Shown here one piece after another: positions 1 to 8,439 of a stretch of 64,000 bases of DNA. The notes beneath the pieces are model-generated. The model did no database searches. It had not been told where the DNA came from and saw nothing but the letters and a program-made list of their open reading frames with translations. A program made the position numbers and the translations under genes. Positions within the stretch are counted from its first letter, which is position 1, and the number at the start of each line of letters is the position of its first letter. Origin of the DNA: Microvirga rosea (lineage in GTDB: Bacteria > Pseudomonadota > Alphaproteobacteria > Rhizobiales > Beijerinckiaceae); assembly GCF_020595095.1 (NCBI RefSeq), contig NZ_JAJDOP010000007.1, forward strand, positions 1-64,000, given 5' to 3'.

Positions 1-247
1 TTCCACTGAACGGTGGTACTCACCAAAGCATAGACTTGGTCGGTATCTTCTCAGGCTGCCCGAAAGCAACCCCGCAAGGACACCGCCGTCCACGCTTCTC
101 TCTCTCATCTTCACTTGTCAAAGAGCAGCATCGAATGATGCGTTCGAACCTCTTGGAGACCCCTCAGATCTCGATCAGATTTTCATCCGACCGAACCGTC
201 CGGGTCCGAGGTCCTCGGCACTGACCGTGTTGGCCGCGCCGCCGATG
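1..247 (-). other. rRNA operon leader; 16S rRNA beyond the left edge
   Basis: On the minus strand this is the transcribed leader of an rRNA operon running off the left edge. It contains a boxA antitermination element and starts just below a strong promoter. No 16S sequence (the conserved 5' end of 16S) is visible, so mature rRNA must start outside the window. The short open frames here have no coding character. The alternative, that this is the 16S-23S spacer, is less likely because the promoter lies immediately upstream. Confidence 0.7.
115..127 (-). promoter_or_regulatory. boxA antitermination element
   Basis: The minus strand reads TGCTCTTTGACAA, matching the bacterial rRNA boxA consensus TGCTCTTTAACA with one change. 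In rRNA operons this RNA element binds NusB/NusE and prevents premature Rho termination. Its place about 120 nt below the promoter suits an rrn leader. Confidence 0.7.
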
Positions 248-253
248 AACATT

Positions 254-282
254 GGTCTACAGCAGACCCTTTTTGGTGTCAA
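254..282 (-). promoter_or_regulatory. rRNA operon promoter
   Basis: Read on the minus strand there is a perfect -35 TTGACA (277-282), a 17-nt spacer and a -10-like TAGACC (254-259). An A-rich tract lies just upstream at 293-301 and could serve as an UP element. The start site would be near 247. Strength, spacing and the downstream boxA agree with an rrn promoter; the -10 is a poor match to TATAAT, as is common for stringently controlled promoters. Confidence 0.65.
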
Positions 283-357
283 CACTAAGTTCGATTTTTT
301 TTCGTCGAACCTAGTATTTTTTAGACCCCCTCCAGTATTCAGACAAGCTTCACCGTT

Positions 358-411
358 CGCAAGAGAGTATATACTCTTGCGGTTACTTAGTATCTAGCAA
401 TCAAGATTGCT
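358..411. repeat. two adjacent palindromes upstream of the rrn promoter
   Basis: A 12-bp perfect palindrome GAGTATATACTC (365-376) is framed by imperfect arms (CGCAA at 358-362, TTGCG at 377-381). A second palindrome, AGCAATC-AA-GATTGCT, covers 396-411. Both lie 75-130 bp upstream of the -35 of the rrn promoter. They could be operators or Fis-like sites, or belong to an unseen small transcript; nothing in the sequence identifies the binding protein. Confidence 0.4.
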
Positions 412-847
412 CGATAACTTCTCGATTTTCGCAGAGGAGCCTCGATGACAGGCACAGGGCCGGTTCGAAGGTTCGTGCTCAGGACCAGGACTTCGAGAAG
501 CCTTGGTCCGACACGGCCGCAAAGCAGAGCTCCGAGGAACTCGGCTGTGCCCGTGTCATTTGAGATTGAAGCTCGCCAGGATGAAATCCGGCGGGGCCGC
601 GGATATCTCTCCGATAGCCGCGATTGTCAACACCCTTCCTTTGCAAAATTCGCACTTGCGCACTCGGAACCGTCCGGATCCGCTGAGGCCGTATGAAAAG
701 CAAAGGATCAAGGAGAACCGGGATGGAGGCCTGAGCCCCTTCCCGTATGAGGGATGTGGGGATTGGCTCACCTGATACAAGAGCCTGATGCTGCAAAATT
801 ACAGTACGGGCCAAGCTTAGGCGAAAGCTTCCAAGATCGGGGGGGAT
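412..847. other. intergenic, no gene recognised
   Basis: This stretch lies between the rrn promoter region and the tRNA-Gly gene. Several open frames cross it, but none has a convincing ribosome binding site or a recognisable product, and two continue antisense into the tRNA. I see no repeat, RNA gene or terminator I can defend. Confidence 0.5.
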
Positions 848-922
848 TGGAGCGGGCGAAGGGAATCGAACCCTCGACATTCAGCTTGGGAAGCTGACGT
901 TCTACCTCTGAACTACACCCGC
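848..922 (-). tRNA. tRNA-Gly (anticodon CCC)
   Basis: The minus strand folds into a complete cloverleaf. The acceptor stem is GCGGGTG with CGCCCGC (one G-U), the D arm is GTTC/GAAC, and the anticodon stem TCAGC/GCTGA carries loop TTCCCAA, giving anticodon CCC. The T arm has the usual TTCGATT loop. The discriminator base is U and the 3' CCA is encoded (848-850). CCC reads GGG codons, so this is a minor glycine isoacceptor, separate from the usual GCC tRNA. Confidence 0.95.
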
Positions 923-1059
923 GATGGCCGTTCTGGCGAACCGGTATCGGCAAGGGAACTTAGCAAAGCGTTGGCGCCCCTGTCCATTGTCTTCTCAGCC
1001 CTGAAGGGCATCTCCCTGCAGATATTCCTGCCGCGCCGGCCTCATGGGAGATGATGATG

Positions 1060-1320
1060 ATGAATTTCGATCTCGATCCGTTGGTTGCCGGCGGCGTTGT
1101 GCTGGCCACCGCAACCACAGACGCAGCTTATGTCTTCTTCAATGCCGCGGTGGTTGCTCGCAAACGCATCCGTGCGGCGAATTGGAGCGGGATCTGGTAT
1201 CTGCTCTCGGCCTTTGCCGTCATCAGCTATACGGAGCATGCGGCCTACGTCATCTTCGCCGCCTTTGGCTCCTGGATCGGAGCATTTCTTTCGGTTACGT
1301 GGCTCACTCGCCGCCCTTGA
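1060..1320 (+). CDS. small conserved membrane protein
   Basis: An 86-residue hydrophobic protein, about two to three membrane segments (residues 8-33, then roughly 42-80). Four ATG codons occur in tandem at 1051-1062. The ribosome binding site GGGAG at 1046-1050 sits too close to the first ones, so the start is placed at 1060. Small residues alternate with aromatic ones (Tyr, Phe, Trp) in the helices and one acidic residue (Glu) lies in the second helix. I do not recognise a named family; it lies alone, convergent with dcd. Confidence 0.6.
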   Translation: MNFDLDPLVAGGVVLATATTDAAYVFFNAAVVARKRIRAANWSGIWYLLSAFAVISYTEHAAYVIFAAFGSWIGAFLSVTWLTRRP

Positions 1321-1340
1321 CGAGGCGGCCGGCGAGACGT

Positions 1341-2432
1341 TTAGCGGAAATGCTTCGACAGCTTCAGGCCTTGCGCCTGGTAATTGGAACCCGCGCCAGC
1401 CCCATAAAGTGTTTGAGGCCTTTCGGCCATACGCTCATAGACGAGACGCCCGACGATCTGGCCGTGTTCCAGGATAAACGGCACGTCGCGGGAGCGGACT
1501 TCAAGCACGGCGCGAGCCCCCTCCCCTCCTGCCGGGGCATGGCCGAAACCTGGATCGAAAAAGCCTGCGTAGTGGACCCGGAACTCGCCTACCAGCGGAT
1601 CGAAGGGCACCATTTCAGCCGCGTAATCCGGCGGGACATGAACTGCCTCCTTCGAGGCAAGAATATAGAACTGACCTGGATCGAGAATGAGCGTGCGGCT
1701 GGCGTCGGCGTAGAGAGGCTCCCAGAAATCCGCGACACGGCAGGATCCGGGCTTATCCACATCGACCAGTCCCGTATGACGTTTGGCCCGGTAGCCGATG
1801 AGGTTGTCGGGTCCAAACCCCGCCAGATCCACACTGACGGCCACGCCGTCCTGGATCGAGGGCTCGGCTGACGTAACGATCTTCTCCCTGGCGTGCAGAG
1901 CGTGAAGATCGGTGTCGCTCAACCGAACAGCTCCCTTCCGCAGGCGCAGCTGCGACAGGCGCGTTCCCGTCCGGACCAGAACCGGGAATGTCCGTGGCGA
2001 GATCTCCGCATAAAGCGGGCCGGTGTATCCCGTCCCGATCGTATCGAATTCCTGGCTGCGATCGGTGATGACGCGGGTAAATACGTCGATGCGGCCCGTC
2101 GAGCTCTTCGGGTTTGCCGCAGCGGAGAGGCCGGGCGGAAGAGCGAGGCTTTCCTGCAGCTCCGCGATATAAACGCTTCCCGTTTCGAGGATCGCCCCAA
2201 TGCTGAGATCGATTTCATGGAAGCTCAGCTGCGCGAGCCGGTCGCTGACGGTATGATGACGGCCCGGAAGAAAGCTTGCACGCACCCGATAGGCCCGTCG
2301 CCCGAGCCTGAGATCCAGGCTCGCGGGCTGCACCTGATCCGGGGCGAAAGGGGTTTCCGGCCGGATCACTCCCTCTTCCGCAAGCAGACGAATAGCATCA
2401 GCCGATTGAATCCCGTCTCGTAACGCAACCAT
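1341..2432 (-). CDS. dcd: 2'-deoxycytidine 5'-triphosphate deaminase (long form)
   Basis: Converts dCTP to dUTP in the cytosol, feeding thymidylate synthesis. The 363-residue product is about twice the size of E. coli Dcd and matches the long form known from Hyphomicrobiales. Two dUTPase-fold halves are visible: PASLDLRLG near residue 35 and, in the second half, IGYRAKRHTGLVDVD and AGFFDPGFG, the beta-barrel motifs of the family. The open frame extends 39 codons further upstream, but ATG 2432 has GGAG five bases before it and starts the conserved sequence, so I use it. It is transcribed away from apaG and converges on the small membrane gene. Confidence 0.85.
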   Translation of the reverse strand: MVALRDGIQSADAIRLLAEEGVIRPETPFAPDQVQPASLDLRLGRRAYRVRASFLPGRHHTVSDRLAQLSFHEIDLSIGAILETGSVYIAELQESLALPPGLSAAANPKSSTGRIDVFTRVITDRSQEFDTIGTGYTGPLYAEISPRTFPVLVRTGTRLSQLRLRKGAVRLSDTDLHALHAREKIVTSAEPSIQDGVAVSVDLAGFGPDNLIGYRAKRHTGLVDVDKPGSCRVADFWEPLYADASRTLILDPGQFYILASKEAVHVPPDYAAEMVPFDPLVGEFRVHYAGFFDPGFGHAPAGGEGARAVLEVRSRDVPFILEHGQIVGRLVYERMAERPQTLYGAGAGSNYQAQGLKLSKHFR

Positions 2433-2740
2433 CTTCACTCCGACGGGCCCCGGCCCACTCTCCTGCTGAAACGTGACCTTATCTCTAAGGGATACGGCAC
2501 AATTCTCAAAGACCCGTTCGGCCTCAATCCCGGATACGTCCGCCGACACCGTTAAGACGGTAAACCGGGTCCATAAGGCCGGATACGCGGCAACCGGTCG
2601 ACCTTCGGCCGTGATGGGCCGCGAGCGGGCCGGAAGACGCGGGATCTTTCACAGCCCGATTGACGAGGACCGATAGCCGCCTTACCACGGTCACGGCTCC
2701 CGCTCCTTTCGTTTCCAAGCGGTGCCTTCGAGAGAGCTGA
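2433..2740. other. divergent intergenic region between dcd and apaG
   Basis: About 308 bp separate the two divergent starts and must hold both promoters. I could not find a convincing -35/-10 pair, an operator or a riboswitch. Open frames crossing it are weak and are left out. Confidence 0.4.
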
Positions 2741-3133
2741 ATGTACAAGGCCGTAACACGCGGCATCAGTGTCACCGTGACGCCTCGCTACATGCCGGAG
2801 GAATCCTCGCCGTCCGACAACCGTTATTTCTTTGCCTATACGGTCGAGATCATCAACACGGGCGGGGAACGCGTGCAGCTACGCGCTCGCTACTGGAAGA
2901 TCATTGATGAGCGGGGGCATATACAGGAGGTTCGCGGATCGGGAGTGGTCGGCGAGCAACCTGTTCTGGGGCCGGGGGAAAGCTACAGCTACACCAGCGG
3001 CTGCCCTCTGACAACGCCGAGCGGCACCATGCAGGGCTGCTACGTCATGGAGACAAGCAGCGGCGAAACCTTCAACGCCGAGATTCCCCTCTTCTCCCTC
3101 GACATTCCCCATACGAAGCGCGTGGTTCACTGA
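2741..3133 (+). CDS. apaG: ApaG domain protein
   Basis: A 130-residue protein that is essentially one ApaG domain, an immunoglobulin/fibronectin-like beta sandwich. Typical strands are VTVTPRYMPEESSP, FFAYTVEIINTG, VQLRARYWKI and the glycine-rich VGEQPVLGPGESYSYTSGC. ApaG proteins are linked to Co2+/Mg2+ homeostasis in enterobacteria, but their biochemical role is unsettled. The start ATG follows a GAGAG ribosome binding site. It ends 7 bp before argE on the same strand, so the two are likely cotranscribed. Confidence 0.9.
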   Translation: MYKAVTRGISVTVTPRYMPEESSPSDNRYFFAYTVEIINTGGERVQLRARYWKIIDERGHIQEVRGSGVVGEQPVLGPGESYSYTSGCPLTTPSGTMQGCYVMETSSGETFNAEIPLFSLDIPHTKRVVH

Positions 3134-3140
3134 GGTTTGC

Positions 3141-4313
3141 ATGTCTCCCAAAGGTCAGCGGCTGACGCCGCTTGAAATGCTCGCGAAACTTGTCGCCTTC
3201 GACACGGAGAGCTCCAAGTCGAATCTTCCGCTCATCGCGTTCGTCGAAGACTATCTGCGCAGCTGGGATGTTCCGTTTATTCGCGTCCACAATGACAAAG
3301 GTGACAAGGCGGCGCTCTATGCCACGGTCGGCCCCAAGGACCGGAACGGGATCGTTCTTTCCGGCCATACGGACGTGGTTCCGGTGACGGGCCAAGCCTG
3401 GACATCGGATCCCTTCGCGCTCCGTGTCGAGAACGGACGTGCATACGGCCGCGGCGCCGTGGACATGAAGGCGTTCGATGCCCTGGCCCTCGCGCTCGTG
3501 CCGGAATTTCTGGCAGCGGGCCTGAAGACGCCCATCAACATCATGCTTTCCTATGATGAGGAGACGACGTGCCTGGGGGTCGTCGACACCATTCGCCGCA
3601 TGGGCCATGAGCTGCCGATGCCGAAGGCGGCCATCATTGGCGAGCCGACCCTGATGGAGGTCGTCGACGCTCATAAAAGTGTGGTGACCTTTCTGACGAC
3701 GGTTCATGGCTTCGAGGCTCACTCCTCGAAGCCTTATTTGGGCGCAAGCGCCGTCATGGCGGCCGCCGACCTTGTCTCCGAACTCAACCGCATCGCCGAC
3801 GAGATGGTGGAGCGCGGCGATAAGAGCGGGCGTTTCGATCCCCCCTACACGACCGTCCATGTGGGCGTGATGGCCGGCGGCACAGCCCGCAATATCTTGG
3901 CGAAAGAATGCAGTTTCCAGTGGGAATTTCGTGGTCTTCCGGACCTCGACCCGCAAGAAATTCCAACGCGTCTCGAGCGCTTTGCCAATGATGTCGTCCT
4001 CAAGCGCATGAACCGCCACGGCAATTTCGGGCGCATCGAAACGCACCTTGAAGTCGCGGTTCCGGGCCTCGCACCGGACCCCGGCTCAGACGCGGAAACG
4101 TTGGCGCTCCGCCTCGTCGGAAGGAACCAGACTCAAACCGTTCCGTTCGGAACCGAAGCGGGACATTTTCAAGCTGCGGGCATTCCAACCGTGGTCTGTG
4201 GTCCCGGCTCCATCAATCAGGCGCATCAGCCGGATGAGTACATCACGCTTGAACAACTCGAGGCGGGCGAGGCCTTCCTGCGTCGCCTCGCAAGTATTTG
4301 CACGCAGAGCTAG
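3141..4313 (+). CDS. argE: acetylornithine deacetylase
   Basis: An M20-family zinc amidohydrolase of 390 residues that removes the acetyl group from N-acetylornithine in arginine synthesis. Metal and catalytic residues are visible: GHTDVV (His76, Asp78), Asp108 in GRGAVDMK, the Glu pair in DEE at 139-141, and the IGEPT motif about residue 166. GAGG lies six bases before the start. M20 enzymes are hard to tell apart, but the argD-argF operon next door on the other strand supports this assignment. It converges on hslO with only 16 bp between stops. Confidence 0.85.
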   Translation: MSPKGQRLTPLEMLAKLVAFDTESSKSNLPLIAFVEDYLRSWDVPFIRVHNDKGDKAALYATVGPKDRNGIVLSGHTDVVPVTGQAWTSDPFALRVENGRAYGRGAVDMKAFDALALALVPEFLAAGLKTPINIMLSYDEETTCLGVVDTIRRMGHELPMPKAAIIGEPTLMEVVDAHKSVVTFLTTVHGFEAHSSKPYLGASAVMAAADLVSELNRIADEMVERGDKSGRFDPPYTTVHVGVMAGGTARNILAKECSFQWEFRGLPDLDPQEIPTRLERFANDVVLKRMNRHGNFGRIETHLEVAVPGLAPDPGSDAETLALRLVGRNQTQTVPFGTEAGHFQAAGIPTVVCGPGSINQAHQPDEYITLEQLEAGEAFLRRLASICTQS

Positions 4314-4329
4314 CCCAAAGCCGCCTGCC

Positions 4330-5319
4330 TCAGGGCTCGGCTTTGGCGATCTCCGCCTCGACATTTGCAGGATCGAGATCATAGAAGCGGGAGCAAAACT
4401 CACAGGTGATCCCGATCCGTCCGTTGTCACCCACCATGTCGCGGCGATCCTCGGGCGAGAAGCGACGCATCATCGACATGATGCGCTCTTCGGAGCAGCG
4501 ACACTCCTCATGCACGCCCTGACCTTCGAACACACGCACGCCACGTTCGTGGAAAAGGCGGTACAATAAGCGCTCGCTCGACACGGCCGGATCTACAAGC
4601 TCATGATCCTCTACCGTCTCGACGAGAGCCTTCGCCTCGACCCAGGCATCGTCCTCGCCGGCCGTGGTCATTTCCAGAGAAGGATGCCCTTCCGGAATAT
4701 CGCCAGGGTCAAGGTCTGCCTGACGCATCCGTTCAGGGGAGGTCGGCAGAAACTGGATCATCAGCCCCCCGGCTCGATACGTGTGCCGTCCCTCCTCGAA
4801 CTGCTCCGCCACCGCAAGACGAACACGGGTCGGAATTTGTTCGGACTGGCGAAAATACTGGTGCGCGGCTTCTTCGAACCCCTGCCCTTCAAGCGCCACC
4901 ACACCCTGATAGCGATTGCGATCAGACCCTCTGTCGATGGTCATTGCCAGATAGCCAGAGCCGAGAAGATCTCCGGTTCGGGTTGTGGATGAACGCAGCG
5001 CTTCGATCTTGTCCTTATCGAAACGTGCGGTTGCCCTCAGGCGATCGGGAGCGTCAAAATCCACCACGACCATCTCGATGGCGCCGTCGGTCTTCGTTTG
5101 CAGCTGAAAGCGACCCTCGAACTTGAGGGAGGAGCCGAGCATGACCGTGAGAGCCGCAGCCTCGCCGATGACTCGTGCGACGGCATCGGGGTAACCGTGA
5201 CGCATCAAAATCGTGTCGATGGACGGGCCGAGGCGAACGATCCGCCCACGCACGTCGAGCGGCTCAACTGCAAACGGCAGGACGACGTCATCCGCGCCTT
5301 CGAAAGGAGCAGCCGTCAT
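4330..5319 (-). CDS. hslO: redox-regulated chaperone Hsp33
   Basis: Hsp33 is a cytosolic holdase switched on by oxidation of a zinc centre. The 329-residue protein keeps all four zinc cysteines, in a CxC pair (about 273/275) and a CxxC pair (306/309, CEFC). The N-terminal part carries the GYLAMTID and [10 protein letters not shown] segments of the family. An upstream ATG would give seven more residues, but ATG 5319 overlaps the argF stop as ATGA, so translation is probably coupled to argF. It is the third gene of the argD-argF-hslO operon, an arrangement common in this order. Confidence 0.92.
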   Translation of the reverse strand: MTAAPFEGADDVVLPFAVEPLDVRGRIVRLGPSIDTILMRHGYPDAVARVIGEAAALTVMLGSSLKFEGRFQLQTKTDGAIEMVVVDFDAPDRLRATARFDKDKIEALRSSTTRTGDLLGSGYLAMTIDRGSDRNRYQGVVALEGQGFEEAAHQYFRQSEQIPTRVRLAVAEQFEEGRHTYRAGGLMIQFLPTSPERMRQADLDPGDIPEGHPSLEMTTAGEDDAWVEAKALVETVEDHELVDPAVSSERLLYRLFHERGVRVFEGQGVHEECRCSEERIMSMMRRFSPEDRRDMVGDNGRIGITCEFCSRFYDLDPANVEAEIAKAEP

Positions 5320-6242
5320 TCGCCGGCCGCTCCCAGACACCAGGCGAGAATGCCCTTCTGGGCGTGCAGGCGATTTTCGGCCTCATCGAAGACGACCGAT
5401 TGCGGCCCGTCCATGATCTCGTCCGTTACTTCCTCGCCGCGATGCGCAGGAAGACAGTGCATGAAGACCGCGTCCTTGTCGGCTACGCTCATGAGTTTCC
5501 TGTTGACTTGGTAGGGCTTGAGGAGGTTGTGACGCCGGAATTCATCCTCGTCCCCCATGGAAACCCAGCAATCCGTGACAATCGCATGGGCTCCTTCAGC
5601 GGCTTCGAAAGCATCGGTCGTGACCACGATGTCCGCTCCTTCTTTCTTGGCCCAGGACAAAAGCTCCGGACGGGGCGCAAGTTCCGGCGGAGACGCGACA
5701 CGAAGCTTGAAATCGAGCTTCGCCGCCGCATGCACCCAGGATGCCAGCACATTGTTGGCATCTCCGGACCACGCGATCGTTCGCCCTTTGATAGGCCCGC
5801 GATGCTCCTCGAAGGTCATCACATCAGCCATGATCTGGCAGGGATGGGTCATCTTCGTCAGGCCGTTGATGACTGGAATGGAGGCGTTCTGCGCGAGTTC
5901 CGTCACCATCGCATGGTCGAGGGTGCGGATCATGATCGCGTCCACATAGCGCGACAGAACCCGAGCCGTATCGGCAATGGTTTCGCCACGCCCCAGCTGC
6001 ATTTCCTTACCGGTCAGCATCAGCGTCTCGCCGCCGAGTTCCCGCATGCCGACGTCGAAGGACACGCGGGTCCGGGTGGACGGCTTGTCGAACACCATCG
6101 CCAGGACCTTGCCCTCGAGAGGACGATCCTTGGCCCGCTCGCCACGACGGCGTTTAGCCTTGATGGCGGCTCCGGTGCTCAACACATGACGGATCTCGGC
6201 CCCCGACAAATCGCTGAGATCGAGGAAGTGACGGGTCTTCAT
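5316..6242 (-). CDS. argF: ornithine carbamoyltransferase
   Basis: Makes citrulline from ornithine and carbamoyl phosphate in arginine synthesis; forms a cytosolic trimer. The 308-residue protein has the carbamoyl phosphate motif STRTR (55-59), HPCQIMAD in the middle and HCLP (262-265), which holds the catalytic cysteine. Its ATG overlaps the argD stop (ATGA) and its own stop overlaps the hslO start, so all three genes form a tightly coupled operon. Length is normal for the family. Confidence 0.95.
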   Translation of the reverse strand: MKTRHFLDLSDLSGAEIRHVLSTGAAIKAKRRRGERAKDRPLEGKVLAMVFDKPSTRTRVSFDVGMRELGGETLMLTGKEMQLGRGETIADTARVLSRYVDAIMIRTLDHAMVTELAQNASIPVINGLTKMTHPCQIMADVMTFEEHRGPIKGRTIAWSGDANNVLASWVHAAAKLDFKLRVASPPELAPRPELLSWAKKEGADIVVTTDAFEAAEGAHAIVTDCWVSMGDEDEFRRHNLLKPYQVNRKLMSVADKDAVFMHCLPAHRGEEVTDEIMDGPQSVVFDEAENRLHAQKGILAWCLGAAGE

Positions 6243-7447
6243 TCGGCGGCTCCTTGCCGAGCAACACCAGCGAGCTCGGCTTCGATGGCCGCGCAGGCGG
6301 CATCCAGGCGGTTCATGGCTTCTGCAATATCTCCTTCGGAGATGATCAGAGGCGGCAAGATACGCGCAACATTGTCACCGGCACCGATGAGAATGAGCTT
6401 CTCTTTTCGGGCTGCCGTGATGAATTGCGTATTGGGGACTTGGGTCCGCACGCCCATCATGAGCCCTTGGCCACGCACTTCTGCGATCACGCTCGGGTGA
6501 CGGTCCATAAGTTCGGCGAGCCGCTGCTTCATGAGAAGCCCCATCTGCTCCACCCGCTGCAGGAACCCGGGCTCGAGAACGACATCAAGAACCGCGTTGC
6601 CTACAGCCATGGCCAGCGGATTGCCCCCGAACGTGGTGCCGTGAGTTCCCAGGGTCATTCCTTGGGAGGCTTCAGCGGTGGCCAGGCAGGCACCCAGCGG
6701 AAAGCCGCCGCCGATCCCTTTTGCGACCGTCATGATGTCGGGCGTTATTCCGGTCCATTCATAGGCGAAAAGCTTCCCGGTGCGGCCGACGCCGGTCTGA
6801 ATCTCGTCGAAAATCAGCAGGAGGCCGTGTTCATCGGCCAGGTCTCGCAGGGCCCGGATGAAGGCGTTGGGCACCACACGCACCCCCCCTTCTCCCTGGA
6901 TCGGCTCGATCATCAGCGCTGCCGTTTCCGGCCCGATAGCCGCCTTGAGGGCCTCAAGATCACCGAAGGGAACTTGGTCAAAGCCTTCGACCTTCGGTCC
7001 GAACCCTTCCAGATACTTGGCCTGTCCCCCTGCCGCGATGGTGGCGAGCGTCCGGCCGTGGAACGCGCCTTCGAAGGTGATGATGCGAAACCGCTCCGGA
7101 TGCCCTGTCGCCGAGTGGTATTTCCGAGCCATCTTAATGGCGGCCTCATTGGCCTCGGCACCGGAATTGGAAAAGAAAACCACATCCGCGAAAGTGTTGT
7201 CCACAAGCCGCCGGGCCAGCCGTTCACCCTCTGGAATCTGGAACAGGTTCGAGGTGTGCCAGAGCTTGGACGCCTGATCCGTCAAGGCCTTAACCAGGTG
7301 CGGATGGGCGTGACCGAGGGCGTTGACGGCAATTCCGGCCCCGAAGTCGAGATATCGCTCGCCATCTCGGCCGAAGAGCCAGGGGCCCTCTCCTCTTTCA
7401 AAGGAAACATCGGCACGGGCATAGGTCGGCAACAATGGCGACGTCAC
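6239..7447 (-). CDS. argD: acetylornithine aminotransferase
   Basis: A class III PLP aminotransferase of 402 residues converting N-acetylglutamate semialdehyde to N-acetylornithine. Visible motifs are NSGAEAN (94-100), EGAFHGRT, the [11 protein letters not shown] cofactor site (214-224) and the PLP lysine at 243 in VAKGIGGG. The start is GTG with GGAG nine bases upstream; no ATG fits the conserved N-terminus. It leads the argD-argF-hslO operon and has its own promoter at 7546-7573. Confidence 0.93.
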   Translation of the reverse strand: MTSPLLPTYARADVSFERGEGPWLFGRDGERYLDFGAGIAVNALGHAHPHLVKALTDQASKLWHTSNLFQIPEGERLARRLVDNTFADVVFFSNSGAEANEAAIKMARKYHSATGHPERFRIITFEGAFHGRTLATIAAGGQAKYLEGFGPKVEGFDQVPFGDLEALKAAIGPETAALMIEPIQGEGGVRVVPNAFIRALRDLADEHGLLLIFDEIQTGVGRTGKLFAYEWTGITPDIMTVAKGIGGGFPLGACLATAEASQGMTLGTHGTTFGGNPLAMAVGNAVLDVVLEPGFLQRVEQMGLLMKQRLAELMDRHPSVIAEVRGQGLMMGVRTQVPNTQFITAARKEKLILIGAGDNVARILPPLIISEGDIAEAMNRLDAACAAIEAELAGVARQGAAE

Positions 7448-7504
7448 GGGATCGTTCTCCGCTCGGAAGGCTTAGGGCCGCACCAAAAGGTCGCACCTAG
7501 GCCG

Positions 7505-7536
7505 GAAAAAGAAAGCGCCGCCCCAACAGGGACGGC
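7505..7536 (-). terminator. terminator-like hairpin at the 5' end of the argD transcript
   Basis: The minus strand forms GCCGTCCC-TGTT-GGGGCGGC (7517-7536), an 8-bp stem with one wobble pair, followed by a pyrimidine tract CTTTCTTTTTCC. It has the shape of an intrinsic terminator but begins only a few bases after the predicted start site. It could therefore be a 5' stabilising hairpin or a pause/attenuation element rather than a true terminator. Confidence 0.4.
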
Positions 7537-7545
7537 AGCAGCTGG

Positions 7546-7573
7546 ATTCTAATCAGACCGGAGACCCTGTCAA
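7546..7573 (-). promoter_or_regulatory. sigma-70-type promoter of argD-argF-hslO
   Basis: The minus strand has TTGACA (7568-7573), a 16-nt spacer and TAGAAT (7546-7551), one of the best sigma-70 matches in the window. The start site would be near 7539, giving a leader of about 90 nt. A GATTC (GANTC) sequence, the CcrM methylation target, overlaps the -10. Confidence 0.75.
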
Positions 7574-7656
7574 TTCAAGAGAAATGAACTCAGCCATCAC
7601 AGATGTAATTCCATCCCAAAGGAGATCCCTGGGGAAAACGACGGAGCCTGTCCGGG

Positions 7657-7793
7657 GACTCTTGCGCCGGAGTCCACCGATCTAGTAACTTCGAAGCTGT
7701 CGATTACGCATTCGAGCGGCGGCTTTCACCTTCAGGAGAGACCCTCACAACGCGGCCGGACTTTTCAATCTGTCCGCGATGCATGAGGGATTC
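7657..7793. promoter_or_regulatory. cluster of GANTC (CcrM) sites upstream of gcrA
   Basis: Three GANTC sites lie between the divergent argD and gcrA genes: 7657-7661 (GACTC), 7670-7674 (GAGTC) and 7789-7793 (GATTC). A fourth at 7545-7549 overlaps the argD -10. GANTC is methylated by CcrM in alphaproteobacteria, and GcrA acts at methylated GANTC promoters, so autoregulation is plausible. The sites are seen; their use is inferred. Confidence 0.5.
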
Positions 7794-7832
7794 GACCCTG
7801 GGTATAGGCGCCCCGGAGGAGGCAATATAAAA

Positions 7833-8366
7833 ATGATAGATGCGGGTGCAACCTGGACCGACGAAAGGGTCGAGCTTCTGAAGAAGCTCTGGGCCGACGG
7901 CTTGAGCGCGAGCCAGATCGCGGCTGAGCTTGGCAATGTGACCCGGAATGCGGTGATCGGGAAGGTTCATCGCCTCGGCCTGTCCGGACGGGCCAAGGAC
8001 AAGGCAGCCACTCCTGCCGCGCAGCGCCCCCGCAAAGCCGCCCGCGCTCCCAGCGCTCCGGCCCCTATTGCGCCGCAAAATCGGAACAATGTGGTCATTG
8101 CACCCATTCCCCGTCCGCCGGTAGCGGAAGAGGAAGTCGAGACGATGGCTGAGGACGACGTAGCGATCCCGATGTCGGAACGCGTAACCATCATGGACTT
8201 GCGCGAATCCATGTGCCGCTGGCCCATGGGCGACCCAACGAAGCCGGAATTCCGCTTCTGCGGGGCTCGTTCCGTGACTGGACTGCCCTACTGCGCTCAT
8301 CACGCTCGTGTTGCGTATCAGCCGGTGGCTGACCGCAAGCGGGAGCGCAAGCTGGCACGCGCCTAG
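7833..8366 (+). CDS. gcrA: cell cycle regulator GcrA
   Basis: GcrA binds sigma-70 RNA polymerase and activates promoters carrying methylated GANTC sites, coupling transcription to replication. The 177-residue protein shows the N-terminal helix-turn-helix (residues 8-50: WTDERVELLKKLWADGLSA, then AELG and GKVHRLGL), a long basic, proline-rich linker and the conserved C-terminal sigma-interaction region with CRWPMGD, FCGA and YCAHH. ATG 7833 is preceded by GGAGGAGG ten bases upstream; the frame is open 18 codons further up but without conservation. It is transcribed divergently from argD and ends in a strong terminator. Confidence 0.95.
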   Translation: MIDAGATWTDERVELLKKLWADGLSASQIAAELGNVTRNAVIGKVHRLGLSGRAKDKAATPAAQRPRKAARAPSAPAPIAPQNRNNVVIAPIPRPPVAEEEVETMAEDDVAIPMSERVTIMDLRESMCRWPMGDPTKPEFRFCGARSVTGLPYCAHHARVAYQPVADRKRERKLARA

Positions 8367-8388
8367 AAGGCACAACCGTACAAACGTC

Positions 8389-8417
8389 AAGGCAGGCCCA
8401 AAGGCCTGCCTTTTTTA
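8389..8417 (+). terminator. intrinsic terminator of gcrA
   Basis: A perfect 9-bp stem AGGCAGGCC/GGCCTGCCT with loop CAAA (8390-8411) is followed by six T. It lies 23 bp after the gcrA stop and separates it from convergent phoB. Confidence 0.9.
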
Positions 8418-8439
8418 TTGGAAGAACCGAAGAAGATTC

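Noticed and set aside
479..953. Two minus-strand open frames (479-880 and 768-953) through the tRNA-Gly region
   Set aside because: Their peptides are the familiar products of translating a tRNA gene; the tRNA cloverleaf explains the sequence and neither has a ribosome binding site.
5175..7552. Two long plus-strand frames (5175-6500 and 6254-7552) across argF and argD
   Set aside because: Shadow frames of GC-rich conserved enzymes on the other strand; their products have no recognisable domain.
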